Assembly (NCBI RefSeq): GCF_010501105.1
Contig: NZ_QVMQ01000003.1
Location: 59,544-123,543 of the forward strand
Direction of reading: 5' to 3'
Length of the DNA: 64,000 bases
From: Dysgonomonas sp. 511
GTDB taxonomy: Bacteria > Bacteroidota > Bacteroidia > Bacteroidales > Dysgonomonadaceae
Positions 44,947 through 53,108 of this stretch are shown in pieces. A model generated the notes under the pieces. The model was not told the DNA's origin and did no database searches. It was given only the letters and a program-made list of their open reading frames with translations. Position 1 is the stretch's first letter. Each line of letters opens with the position of its first letter. The translations under genes were made by a program, and so were the position numbers.

Positions 44947-46302
44947 TTAGCCTAGCAGGTGTCTTACCTTTTCCATCGGTTCGTCGGCAAAGTGATCCCT
45001 GTTCTTCACCTTTTCGGGGAAGCGCACATGGTATTCAAACTCTTCGCGGAAATGGCGGATAGCAGCAGCTACCGGCCACGCGGCAGCATCGCCCAACGGA
45101 CAGATGGTATTTCCTTCTATCTGGCTCTGTATGCTCCACAGGAGGTCTATATCTTCTTCGCGCCCCTGACCGTTCTCGATACGACGCAATATGTTGTCCA
45201 TCCAGCCTGTTCCTTCGCGGCAAGGAGAGCATTGCCCACAGCTTTCGTGATGGAAGAAGCGTGCAAAGTTCCATGTATTGCGAACGATACATGCAGAATC
45301 GTTATATACAATGAATCCACCCGAGCCAAGTGACGAACCTGTAACAAAGCCTCCGTCGGACCACGATTCGTACGACATCAGGCGGTCTTCGCCATTTGCT
45401 GTTTTAAAAATATATTGAGGTGGCAGGATAGGCACGGATGCTCCACCCGGAATAATGGCTTTGAGTGGACGGTCGTCCATCATCCCGCCGCAATATTCAT
45501 CAGAATGGAAAAATTCGTCTACAGTCAGTCCCATTTCTATCTCATAAACACCGGGATTCTTGATATGCCCGGATGCCGAGATAAGTTTAGTGCCTGTAGA
45601 TTTACCGATTCCTATTTTGGCATATTCTTCGCCTCCGTTGTTTATTACCCATGCTACGTTGGATATAGATTCTACATTGTTGACAACGGTAGGTTCGCCC
45701 CACAACCCGCTTACGGCAGGGAACGGCGGTTTGATACGCGGATTTCCACGCTTGCCTTCAAGCGACTCTATAAGGGCGGTTTCTTCGCCGCAAACATATG
45801 CTCCTGCACCACAGTGTACATGGAGGTCGAGATCGAAGCCTGTGCCAAGTATGTTTTTGCCAAGCCATCCGTTTGCATAAGCTTCTTTTATGGCTTTTTC
45901 CAATATCTTGTATATCCACATATATTCGCCGCGGATATAGATATATGAGAGATTGGCTTCGAGGGCATAGCTGGATACGATAGCCCCTTCGATGAGAAGG
46001 TGCGGAAGATGATGCATCAGGTGACGGTCTTTAAATGTACCCGGTTCCGATTCATCGGCATTGACTACCAGATGACGGGGTTTTCCCGATTGCTTGTCTA
46101 TAAAGCTCCATTTGAGCCCCATAGGGAAACCGGCTCCTCCACGTCCGCGAATACCCGAAGCTTTTACCTGTTCTATCACATCGTTGGGCGACATGGTTTT
46201 CAGGGCTTTCTCTACCGCAGCATATCCTCCGTTTTTGCGATAAACTTCGTATTCCTGTATTCCGGGAATATCTATTTTTTCGAATAATATCTTTTTGGCC
46301 AT
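44947..46302 (-). CDS. nuoF: NADH-quinone oxidoreductase subunit F
   Basis: 451 residues; NADH- and FMN-binding subunit with GRGGAGFPMGLKW, the FMN-side NADESEPGTFKDR, and cluster N3 ESCGQCSPCREG plus a later cysteine in NTICPLGDA. Its presence with NuoE/G indicates true NADH oxidation and not a ferredoxin-driven 11-subunit complex. Confidence 0.96.
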   Translation of the reverse strand: MAKKILFEKIDIPGIQEYEVYRKNGGYAAVEKALKTMSPNDVIEQVKASGIRGRGGAGFPMGLKWSFIDKQSGKPRHLVVNADESEPGTFKDRHLMHHLPHLLIEGAIVSSYALEANLSYIYIRGEYMWIYKILEKAIKEAYANGWLGKNILGTGFDLDLHVHCGAGAYVCGEETALIESLEGKRGNPRIKPPFPAVSGLWGEPTVVNNVESISNVAWVINNGGEEYAKIGIGKSTGTKLISASGHIKNPGVYEIEMGLTVDEFFHSDEYCGGMMDDRPLKAIIPGGASVPILPPQYIFKTANGEDRLMSYESWSDGGFVTGSSLGSGGFIVYNDSACIVRNTWNFARFFHHESCGQCSPCREGTGWMDNILRRIENGQGREEDIDLLWSIQSQIEGNTICPLGDAAAWPVAAAIRHFREEFEYHVRFPEKVKNRDHFADEPMEKVRHLLG

Positions 46303-46309
46303 TTTTATT

Positions 46310-46340
46310 AGTTACGAGTTACAAGTTACGAGTTACAAGT
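46310..46340. repeat. GTTACRA heptamer repeat, nuoE-nuoF gap
   Basis: GTTACGA, GTTACAA, GTTACGA, GTTACAA in exact tandem, then CAGATACAGGTAGACAAG, related to the string after 44815. Confidence 0.7.
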
Positions 46341-46417
46341 CAGATACAGGTAGACAAGTAAACGGGTTATTTGCTAATTTGCTAATTAAAAAAACAGCAT
46401 ATTAGCTTACCGGCACA

Positions 46418-46936
46418 TTATATCATTGACACTTTACCTTGTTTACAATCTTCTATCAGGGCGTCTATTTTCTCTTTGGTAAGATGTTCGTGATAGTTGT
46501 CGCCAAGCTGAAGCATAGGTCCATAACCGCAAGCTCCCAGACACTCAACACCTACCACGCTGAACATACCGTCGGGTGTAGTTTCACCTTCTTTTACGCC
46601 CAACTTCCGACATGTATATTCCATCAACTCTTCGCCCTTGCGCAATGCACAACATGATGTGCGGCAAAACTCGAACATATATTTAGCTACCGGTTTTGTA
46701 TTGAGCATACTATAGAAAGTAGCCACTTCGTAAACTTCGATAGGTTTTACTTCGAGTATTTCGGCAACTTTGTCCATCAATTCCAGGCTGAGCCAGTTGT
46801 CGTGGGCATCCTGAACGGCATGAAGGACAGGCAGCATCGCCGATTTCTTTTTGTCGACGGGATAACGGCTCAACAGTTCGTTGATACGCGCCATCAAGGC
46901 GTCCGATAGGTTTATTATTTGTTTGTATTCTCTCAT
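46418..46936 (-). CDS. nuoE: NADH-quinone oxidoreductase subunit E
   Basis: 172 residues from the ATG at 46936 (MREYKQIINL); a GTG four codons upstream is less likely. Thioredoxin-like [2Fe-2S] subunit: CRTSCCALRKG and CLGACGYGPML. Confidence 0.94.
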   Translation of the reverse strand: MREYKQIINLSDALMARINELLSRYPVDKKKSAMLPVLHAVQDAHDNWLSLELMDKVAEILEVKPIEVYEVATFYSMLNTKPVAKYMFEFCRTSCCALRKGEELMEYTCRKLGVKEGETTPDGMFSVVGVECLGACGYGPMLQLGDNYHEHLTKEKIDALIEDCKQGKVSMI

Positions 46937-47000
46937 TTCAGTTAACACTCAATAGTTAGCAGTTAACAGTATATTAATTAAAACAATTTTTATAATCTTC

Positions 47001-47032
47001 TTAATTTGCTAATTTTCGAATTAGCAAATTAA
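47001..47032 (-). terminator. perfect stem-loop directly after the nuoD stop
   Basis: TTAATTTGCTAATT (47001-47014) and its exact complement (47019-47032) around TTCG (CGAA in the RNA), starting at the base after the nuoD stop codon. It is A/T-rich with no U-run, so more likely an RNA-processing or partial-attenuation element inside the operon than a full terminator. The string TTTGCTAATT recurs in the nuoE-F and nuoF-G gaps. Confidence 0.5.
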
Positions 47033-48268
47033 TTATGCATCCAATTCTCCTGCAATAACATTTATACTCGAAAGAGTAGCCAGTGCATCGGAAATAGTTT
47101 CTCCTTTTATCATTTCGCGGAATGCCTGATAATATATAAAGCATGGACGGCGGAAATGTACACGGTACGGAGCACGCGAACCATCGGTTATCATGTAAAT
47201 GCCAAGTTCGCCGTTGGCAGCCTCTACTGAGTGGTAGACTTCGGCTACAGGAACAGGCACTTCTCCCATCACTATCTTGAAGTGGTCGATCAACGCTTCC
47301 ATTTTTGTATATACTTCATCTTTAGGAGGGAGGTAATAATCAGGCACATCGGCGTGGTAAGAACCTTCGGGCATATTATCACGCGCCTGACGCATTATCT
47401 TGAGACTTTCTTTTATTTCGGCTGCACGTACACACCAGCGGTCGTAGGTATCGCCGGACTGGCCTACAGGCACTATAAAATCAAAGTCTTCGTACGAACT
47501 GTATGGTTGGGCTACGCGCACATCGTAATCGACACCTGTAGCACGGAGGTTAGGCCCTGTAAATCCGTAATTGACAGCCTGTTCGGCACTTATAGCACCT
47601 ACCCCTATCAGGCGATCCATGAAGATACGGTTGCGCATGAGAAGCCTCTCGAGCTGATCCCATGCTTTAGGGAATCCTTCGAGAAATTCGTCTATCTTGC
47701 GCCATGCTGTTTCTGTAAAATCGCGTTCGAAGCCGCCTATGCGTCCCATATTGGTAGTCATACGCGCGCCACAAATTTCTTCGTATATTTCGTAAGCCAG
47801 TTCGCGATATTTCATTACATAGAGGAAGGGTGTGTATGCGCCCAAGTCGACTCCTAGTATGGAGTTACAGATAAGGTGGTCGGTAATACGTGCCATTTCC
47901 ATGATGATGACCCGCATATATTGTGCGCGTTTAGGCACTTCTACACCGAGAGCCTTCTCTACTGCCATCCACCAAGCCATATTGTTGATCGGCGCAGAAC
48001 AATAGTTAAGACGGTCGGTTAGCGTAGTTATCTGGTAGAAAGTGCGATGTTCCGCTATTTTTTCGAAAGCCCGGTGAATATATCCTACAGTGGTATCGGC
48101 ATCGAGAATTATATCTCCGTCCATCAATAGGATATTTTGAAATACACCGTGTGTAGACGGGTGTGTAGGCCCGAAGTTAAGGACGCTCAACTCCCTGCCG
48201 TCTTTCTGGTCTTGCTCTCGTACTATCTTTGCAAAGGGGTGTTCCTGATTATTTAGCTGATCTATCAT
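47033..48268 (-). CDS. nuoD: NADH-quinone oxidoreductase subunit D
   Basis: 411 residues; quinone-site subunit with NFGPTHPSTHGVF, DRLNYCSAPINNMAWWMAVE and the C-terminal DGSRAPYRVHFRRPCF. It is separate from NuoC, unlike the fused nuoCD of many Bacteroidales. Confidence 0.96.
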   Translation of the reverse strand: MIDQLNNQEHPFAKIVREQDQKDGRELSVLNFGPTHPSTHGVFQNILLMDGDIILDADTTVGYIHRAFEKIAEHRTFYQITTLTDRLNYCSAPINNMAWWMAVEKALGVEVPKRAQYMRVIIMEMARITDHLICNSILGVDLGAYTPFLYVMKYRELAYEIYEEICGARMTTNMGRIGGFERDFTETAWRKIDEFLEGFPKAWDQLERLLMRNRIFMDRLIGVGAISAEQAVNYGFTGPNLRATGVDYDVRVAQPYSSYEDFDFIVPVGQSGDTYDRWCVRAAEIKESLKIMRQARDNMPEGSYHADVPDYYLPPKDEVYTKMEALIDHFKIVMGEVPVPVAEVYHSVEAANGELGIYMITDGSRAPYRVHFRRPCFIYYQAFREMIKGETISDALATLSSINVIAGELDA

Positions 48269-48283
48269 TTCCTTACTTTGCTT

Positions 48284-48817
48284 TTAGTTATTTGGTTCAT
48301 AATTATGAGGTGTACGTCCAAAAAACCTGTCGTCTTTATCGGTACGTCCGGCATCTTCGAGTGGATGGTCTTTACGCATAGGGAAAGAAATCATACCCTC
48401 ATCGTTTAAGATACGCTTGAGGTTAGGATGTCCGGCAAAGATGATTCCATAGAAATCGTAGGTTTCGCGCTCCATCCAGTTTGCCGACTGAAATATTCCG
48501 GTTACCGAATCGGTTTGAGGATTATTTCCGTCAAGAAATAGTTTTACCCTTACTCGTACGTTGTCTATCCAATTGTGCAGTAAATAGACTACTGCAAATT
48601 GCTCATTTTGGGGATTATCCGGATAATGTACGCCACACAGGTCGGTAAGAAAATTGAACCGTAGGGTTTCATCTTCTTTCATAAAGCGGATGATTTCTTT
48701 GCCCACCAACGGGTTTGCTTCGAAAGTCAGTATATCCTGTTCCATTCTGAAATTAAAGACATCAGAACCGAACTTTTCATTTATCTTATTTTCTATTGCA
48801 GTAGTTTCTAGTCCCAT
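48284..48817 (-). CDS. nuoC: NADH-quinone oxidoreductase subunit C
   Basis: 177 residues: FLTDLCGVHYP, FQSANWMERETYDFYGIIFAGHPN (given in part) and the RKDHPLEDAGRTDKDDRFF end. 15 bp before nuoD. Confidence 0.93.
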   Translation of the reverse strand: MGLETTAIENKINEKFGSDVFNFRMEQDILTFEANPLVGKEIIRFMKEDETLRFNFLTDLCGVHYPDNPQNEQFAVVYLLHNWIDNVRVRVKLFLDGNNPQTDSVTGIFQSANWMERETYDFYGIIFAGHPNLKRILNDEGMISFPMRKDHPLEDAGRTDKDDRFFGRTPHNYEPNN

Positions 48818-48824
48818 GTGTGGC

Positions 48825-49376
48825 TTAGTCTAGTTTATATGATTTCAAGAGTTCTTCATATCTTTCGGAACTCCGGCGATATATAGATTCGTGTTTTACA
48901 AGTTCCTGCAACTGCATAACCCCATCGAGAATTTGTTCGGGACGCGGCGGACAGCCCGGCACATACACGTCTACCGGTATTATCTTGTCGATACCCTGCA
49001 ATACGGAGTATGTATCGAAGATACCTCCCGACGAGGCACAGGCTCCAACAGCGATCACCCATTTAGGTTCTGCCATTTGTTCGTAGACATGGCGGAGGAT
49101 AGGCCCCATTTTTTTAGAGATAGTCCCCATCACCATTAACATATCGGCCTGACGTGGGGAGAAGCTGTTACGCTCGGCACCAAATCGCCCCATATCGTAG
49201 GTGGAAGCCATAGTTGCCATAAACTCGATACCACAACAAGAGGTGGCAAAGGGCAATGGCCATAAAGAGTTCGCACGTGCAAGCCCGATTACATAATCGA
49301 ACTTAGTAGCGAAAAAACCTTCTCCCCTATATCCTTCGGGAGCCGGCACTACTTTTATATCTGATGATTTGCTCAT
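48825..49376 (-). CDS. nuoB: NADH-quinone oxidoreductase subunit B
   Basis: 183 residues with the cluster N2 cysteines: the adjacent pair in [13 protein letters not shown], then VGACASSGG and [11 protein letters not shown]. Confidence 0.96.
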   Translation of the reverse strand: MSKSSDIKVVPAPEGYRGEGFFATKFDYVIGLARANSLWPLPFATSCCGIEFMATMASTYDMGRFGAERNSFSPRQADMLMVMGTISKKMGPILRHVYEQMAEPKWVIAVGACASSGGIFDTYSVLQGIDKIIPVDVYVPGCPPRPEQILDGVMQLQELVKHESIYRRSSERYEELLKSYKLD

Positions 49377-49394
49377 AATCTTATTTCTCGTCTT

Positions 49395-49763
49395 TTATTT
49401 CTCCCAATCTAAAGCTCTTCGTTTAACCTCGTAAAGAAGGCCTACTATAATTATCGCTATAAAGATGCCCATTTTCCCAAATCCTTCCCACGAGAGTTCC
49501 TGAAAGTTTACTGCCCAAGGATACATAAAAACAATCTCTATATCGAAAAGAACAAATAATATAGCTACCAGAAAATAGCGAATATGGAACGGGCGGCGTG
49601 CATCCCCTATCGGATCAAGTCCGCATTCGAAATTGGCCATTTTCCGGGCATTTTTACGCTTGGGACCGATGAGGTTTGAAACAAAAACTATAGCAAAAAC
49701 GAAAACTACAGAAAATGCAACCTGCATCAATATGGGTAGAAAGTCATATAGATTAGATGTCAT
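49395..49763 (-). CDS. nuoA: NADH-quinone oxidoreductase subunit A
   Basis: 122 residues from the ATG at 49763 (MTSNLYDFLPIL), three helices, with KMANFECGLDPIGDARRPFHI and VLFDIEIVFMYPWAV. An upstream in-frame codon at 49844 lies beyond the promoter and is rejected. First gene of the nuoA-N operon. Confidence 0.94.
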   Translation of the reverse strand: MTSNLYDFLPILMQVAFSVVFVFAIVFVSNLIGPKRKNARKMANFECGLDPIGDARRPFHIRYFLVAILFVLFDIEIVFMYPWAVNFQELSWEGFGKMGIFIAIIIVGLLYEVKRRALDWEK

Positions 49764-49798
49764 AATGATATTTTTAACACACTTTGTTTTTACAGCAT

Positions 49799-49806
49799 CA
49801 AAGATA
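49799..49806 (-). promoter_or_regulatory. -7 box of the nuo operon promoter
   Basis: TATCTTTG on the - strand, 36 bp upstream of the nuoA start. The -33 element is not clear. Confidence 0.55.
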
Positions 49807-50174
49807 CTTGAATTATTATCAATAACGAACAAAAAATCTAACATATTTCGCTAAAACAATAATAAAAAGTATCTATAAGTCAGCATTTTCGCCGTTTTGC
49901 TTAGTGAAGTTTACAAATTCACATCAAAATGCTGTTTTTTCACCTAGTGCATATTTCAATTTTTAATATTAAAAAAAATACGTTTATTTTCATACTCTAT
50001 TTTAACAAACCAAATAATGAAATAGTTGTCGATTCTTTTGTTATCATATATCATTTTTCATTTACACAAAAGGTCTTTGGTTGTAATTCTCCATCCATAT
50101 AAAAAAAACACATATTTTAATTAACTGATAAGCAGCACCCTGCAAAATAATTTAAAAAAATATTGTGTCAACTA
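49807..50174. other. 368-bp A/T-rich stretch, no gene seen
   Basis: Upstream regions of nuoA and tRNA-Asp. Very A/T-rich with many A/T runs; no open frame or repeat that I can support. Confidence 0.5.
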
Positions 50175-50205
50175 TTGCAAGATTGAAATACTTGCCATAT
50201 CTTTG
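50175..50205 (+). promoter_or_regulatory. promoter of tRNA-Asp
   Basis: TTG (50175-50177), 20 bp, TATCTTTG (50198-50205), 34 bp before the tRNA. Confidence 0.75.
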
Positions 50206-50239
50206 CATCGCATTTGAGAGAAAATGCTACTAAAAAAAT

Positions 50240-50316
50240 GGTGTGGTAGTTCAGTTGGTTAGAATACCTGCCTGTCACGCAGGGGGTCGCGGGTTCGAGT
50301 CCCGTCCATACCGCCA
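50240..50316 (+). tRNA. tRNA-Asp (GUC), integration site of the mobile element
   Basis: 77 nt including encoded CCA. The acceptor is GGTGTGG/CCATACC, the anticodon arm CCTGC-CTGTCAC-GCAGG (GUC), the T arm CGGG-TTCGAGT-CCCG. Its last 18 bases before the CA end, GAGTCCCGTCCATACCGC, are repeated at 62427-62444. Confidence 0.95.
50297..50314 (+). repeat. attL (18-bp direct repeat, inside the tRNA 3' end)
   Basis: GAGTCCCGTCCATACCGC, identical to 62427-62444. The tRNA stays intact because this copy supplies its T arm and acceptor 3' strand. Confidence 0.88.
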
Positions 50317-50320
50317 AGGA

Positions 50321-50360
50321 GCCTGTTAATCGATTGATTGACAGGCTTTTATTTTTTATT
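50321..50360 (+). terminator. terminator after tRNA-Asp, supplied by the element
   Basis: GCCTGT (50321-50326) pairs with ACAGGC (50341-50346), followed by TTTTATTTTTTATT. It lies inside attL, so it is not the original chromosomal terminator. Confidence 0.65.
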
Positions 50361-50381
50361 GTATTGCACTTGTGTTGCAAA
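50359..50381 (+). repeat. left copy of 23-bp subterminal repeat
   Basis: Begins TTGTATTGCACTTG; 21 of 23 bases equal the copy at 62297-62319. Candidate arm-type site for the integrase. Confidence 0.6.
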
Positions 50382-50483
50382 CCTGCATTTGTTCCATTCC
50401 TTTCCTGCTATTACGCAATACAGAAAAATATCCGCAAACTGGATAAATTTCACTAAATTTGCTCCCGATTCAATAATCATCGT

Positions 50484-51200
50484 ATGCAAAACAAGTACCG
50501 TAAAATGTATAATGAGAATTTGTTGGGGACATCGGATGTTTCCATTCTTAAATTCTATTATGCCAGTTTTAAGTTACAATATAGCAAAGGTAAAATTACC
50601 GATGTAAGCCGCTTTTTGGATGATTGTGCAAAAATATCCGAAGATACAAACCTTATATTGAAACTGTCCGGTTTAATTCCTTTTTTCAACTTGTTCTTTG
50701 GAACAGGAAGAGAACAGAAGCATATTGCTGAAATAATCAGAACTAAACGTGAAGAGGTTGAAAAACTATTCATGCAAGATGATATTTCTGATGAGACTAT
50801 AAAGTCTTTGTTATATGGCATATCACCTCTTACACACGCTGGTAGTTTAACAGAAGAAGATGTCCTGCAATTAATTAAAGAGAAAATCCTTAAATGCTAT
50901 TCTATTAAGGGTAAGAAGCAGTTGGGCGACCGGATTTTCGGCTATCTGCTGGCTTCGGAGCTACTTCCAGCATATACGCCTGATGAACGTTTGGAGGCAT
51001 GGCATAAGCTGGTCGGTACGGATATCGCTCCCTCGGATACCAAACTACACGCAACTCCCTACCTGAACCGGAGCAATGTCGATACACGGACACTACTCAA
51101 ACATCTGGACTCTATCCGCGAGTTTTACAGTGAAATCGGTTTGATGAAAACCGTTCTTATTATCCAAAAAGATATGGATAAACTGTCCGGAAAATCCTGA
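50484..51200 (+). CDS. unknown protein, first gene of the element
   Basis: 238 residues, soluble, mostly helical, no signal peptide. I do not recognise a family. A short hydrophobic stretch LSGLIPFFNLFFGTG lies at about 60-75. The C-terminal half (EAWHKLVGTDIAP, RTLLKHLDSIREFY) is helical and well-formed. Codon use resembles the other backbone genes. Its place next to attL suggests either an accessory function of the element or cargo. Confidence 0.6.
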   Translation: MQNKYRKMYNENLLGTSDVSILKFYYASFKLQYSKGKITDVSRFLDDCAKISEDTNLILKLSGLIPFFNLFFGTGREQKHIAEIIRTKREEVEKLFMQDDISDETIKSLLYGISPLTHAGSLTEEDVLQLIKEKILKCYSIKGKKQLGDRIFGYLLASELLPAYTPDERLEAWHKLVGTDIAPSDTKLHATPYLNRSNVDTRTLLKHLDSIREFYSEIGLMKTVLIIQKDMDKLSGKS

Positions 51201-51260
51201 TTTTCGCCCCTCGTACCGATTTATTTCCCCTTGTTTTACTCTCTGCCATAACAGGCTGAC

Positions 51261-51297
51261 TTGTCCCATTCTGTGAAGCCTTGTCCCGTATTGTCCC
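51261..51297 (+). repeat. TTGTCCC repeats upstream of the HTH gene
   Basis: TTGTCCC at 51261, 51281 and 51291 (10-bp spacing for the last pair). Two more copies stand outside the element at 62501 and 62512. Confidence 0.4.
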
Positions 51298-51373
51298 GGA
51301 GACGCAAGTTGCTTATTCCCAGAGAAATTACATTATATATTTGTCTTTCGAAATTTCTAAAATTATTAGTAAA

Positions 51374-51658
51374 ATGAGAAAGACATTCAAGAAATTCTGG
51401 TTAAAATCAGAAAATGAGGAAGCTGTTGAGAACAGCATTCCTGAAGAACAAGCGTCGTCTGTTGACAAGGCGATGAGTAACCTAATCAAGATGAAAGAGG
51501 CTACCAAACTTCTAAAAGCCTCTGCGCCCACCGTCCGTAAATACGCCCGGCTCGGTTATTACAAAGAATACCGTTTTGGGGAGAAGCTCGTCTTCTATGA
51601 TAAAGAGGAGATTTTAAACTTTATCCTAAATAGATGTAGAACGACAGAAGAATCTTGA
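51374..51658 (+). CDS. helix-turn-helix protein (excisionase/MerR-like)
   Basis: 94 residues from the ATG at 51374 (MRKTFKKFWLK); an in-frame start 31 codons upstream overlaps a possible -7 box (TATATTTG, 51336-51343). The C-terminal half is a HTH_17-type domain: KMKEATKLLKASAPTVRKYA and YYKEYRFGEKLVFYDKEEIL. Probably a directionality factor or regulator of the replication genes. It ends 5 bp before the next start. Confidence 0.75.
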   Translation: MRKTFKKFWLKSENEEAVENSIPEEQASSVDKAMSNLIKMKEATKLLKASAPTVRKYARLGYYKEYRFGEKLVFYDKEEILNFILNRCRTTEES

Positions 51659-51663
51659 TCCCG

Positions 51664-52872
51664 ATGAAAGAGAAAACAGATTCTTCTGTCCGTCAATCCA
51701 AAAATGAGCGGATTGAGGCATACTTGCAGGAGAAATACGATTTCCGTTTTAATGTGATAAAATCCAAACCGGAGTATCACACAAAGAATGACAATAATCC
51801 GTTTCAGCCTGTTACCAAGTTTGCCCTCAATTCTTTCAAACGACGGATTGATACAGAGCTGGGCATTTCTACATCGGCAGACAATATTCGAACTATCCTC
51901 GAAAGCGACTTTTCGCCAAAGGTGCATCCGGTTAAAGACTATTTCCGGCAATTGCTACGTATAGAGCCTGCCATAAACCAATATATCCTCCAATTAGCGC
52001 AGACTGTAACCACCGCCAATCCTGAAAAATGGAACGAATACCTCACAAAATGGTTAGTGGGCGTGGGTGCCAATGCTCTGGAAGATGTGGGCTGTCAGAA
52101 CCATACTTGTTTGGTATTGACTGGAGAACAGGGGCGGTTTAAGACAACATGGTTAGACCATCTTTGTCCGCAGTCGCTAAAGAGCTATCTGTTTACCGGA
52201 AAGATAGATCCACAAAATAAAGATGTATTGACGATGATTGCCGAATACCTGTTTATCAATATCGATGACCAGTTAAAAGCCCTGAATAAGCGGGATGAAA
52301 ACGAATTAAAGAATCTGATAACGACTCCGGCTGTTAAATATCGTCGTCCTTATGATGTGTATATTGAAGAATATCCACATTTAGCCAGCTTCATGGCATC
52401 GGTCAATGGTAATGATTTTCTGACTGATCCGACTGGCAGTCGTAGGTTCTTGCCGTTCGAGGTTATCAGTATCGACATCAAAACAGCGGAGCAAATCAAT
52501 ATGGATAATGTATTCTCCGAAGTGATGTGGCTTTTGGATAATGGCTATCGCTATTGGTTTGTCGAGGAAGAAATTACGGAGCTGCACAGGCTTAGCCAAC
52601 AATTCCACGTACAGACTACCGAATATGAAATGCTACTGAAAGGATTCGAGAAGCCGGAAGCCGATGAAGAATGTTATATGACTACTTCGGAGGTATTAAG
52701 CTACTTGCAGGCATATACATTGGTAAAACTGTCCGAAAAGCGAATGGGCGAAGCTCTGCGTAAAGCTGAATTTGAACGGCTCTCCAAGCGATTGACGAAA
52801 GGAGCTAATCCGGTTCAATGCTACCGGATAAAGAAAATCAAGCCGAATCCATTCTTCGACCGTGATTTATAG
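51664..52872 (+). CDS. VapE/VirE-like P-loop protein of element replication
   Basis: 402 residues from the ATG at 51664 (a TTG at 51655 is possible). The P-loop domain (about 135-280) shows LVLTGEQGRFKTTWLDHLCP, an atypical Walker A (GEQGRFKT), then LFINIDDQLKAL as Walker B and SVNGNDFLTDPTGSRRFLPF as the later helicase motif typical for VapE proteins. A C-terminal part (about 330-400; ECYMTTSEVLSYLQAYT...KRMGEAL) resembles DUF3874. Such proteins replicate or stabilise IMEs together with the primase two steps downstream. Confidence 0.8.
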   Translation: MKEKTDSSVRQSKNERIEAYLQEKYDFRFNVIKSKPEYHTKNDNNPFQPVTKFALNSFKRRIDTELGISTSADNIRTILESDFSPKVHPVKDYFRQLLRIEPAINQYILQLAQTVTTANPEKWNEYLTKWLVGVGANALEDVGCQNHTCLVLTGEQGRFKTTWLDHLCPQSLKSYLFTGKIDPQNKDVLTMIAEYLFINIDDQLKALNKRDENELKNLITTPAVKYRRPYDVYIEEYPHLASFMASVNGNDFLTDPTGSRRFLPFEVISIDIKTAEQINMDNVFSEVMWLLDNGYRYWFVEEEITELHRLSQQFHVQTTEYEMLLKGFEKPEADEECYMTTSEVLSYLQAYTLVKLSEKRMGEALRKAEFERLSKRLTKGANPVQCYRIKKIKPNPFFDRDL

Positions 52873-53108
52873 AAATATAGATATGGATTATTCTTCTTAC
52901 TACCTTACTACAATCATATATAATCCAGTGAAAGAAAAAGGATTAAGTCGTAGTAAGAAGCAAAAATCGCATCTTACTCTCATCCTACTACCTTACTACA
53001 GAGTAGTAGTTACTACAAAATATAATCATACTACATAAATATAATTGATTATCAGTTTAATACATAGATTCATTTGTGTAGTAAGTAAAACTGCTAAAAA
53101 ATAAGAAA
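52873..53108. repeat. iteron-like TTACTAC cluster, candidate replication origin
   Basis: 236 non-coding bp with the 15-bp direct repeat TACTACCTTACTACA at 52898-52912 and 52986-53000, further TTACTAC at 53010-53016, and the inverse GTAGTAA at about 52949 and 53078-53084. The 3' part is A/T-rich. It lies between the helicase-like and primase genes, where an origin is expected. Confidence 0.6.

Noticed and set aside
52873..53108. TACTACC repeats as a CRISPR array
   Set aside because: Units are too short and unevenly spaced, with no spacers of constant length and no cas genes.
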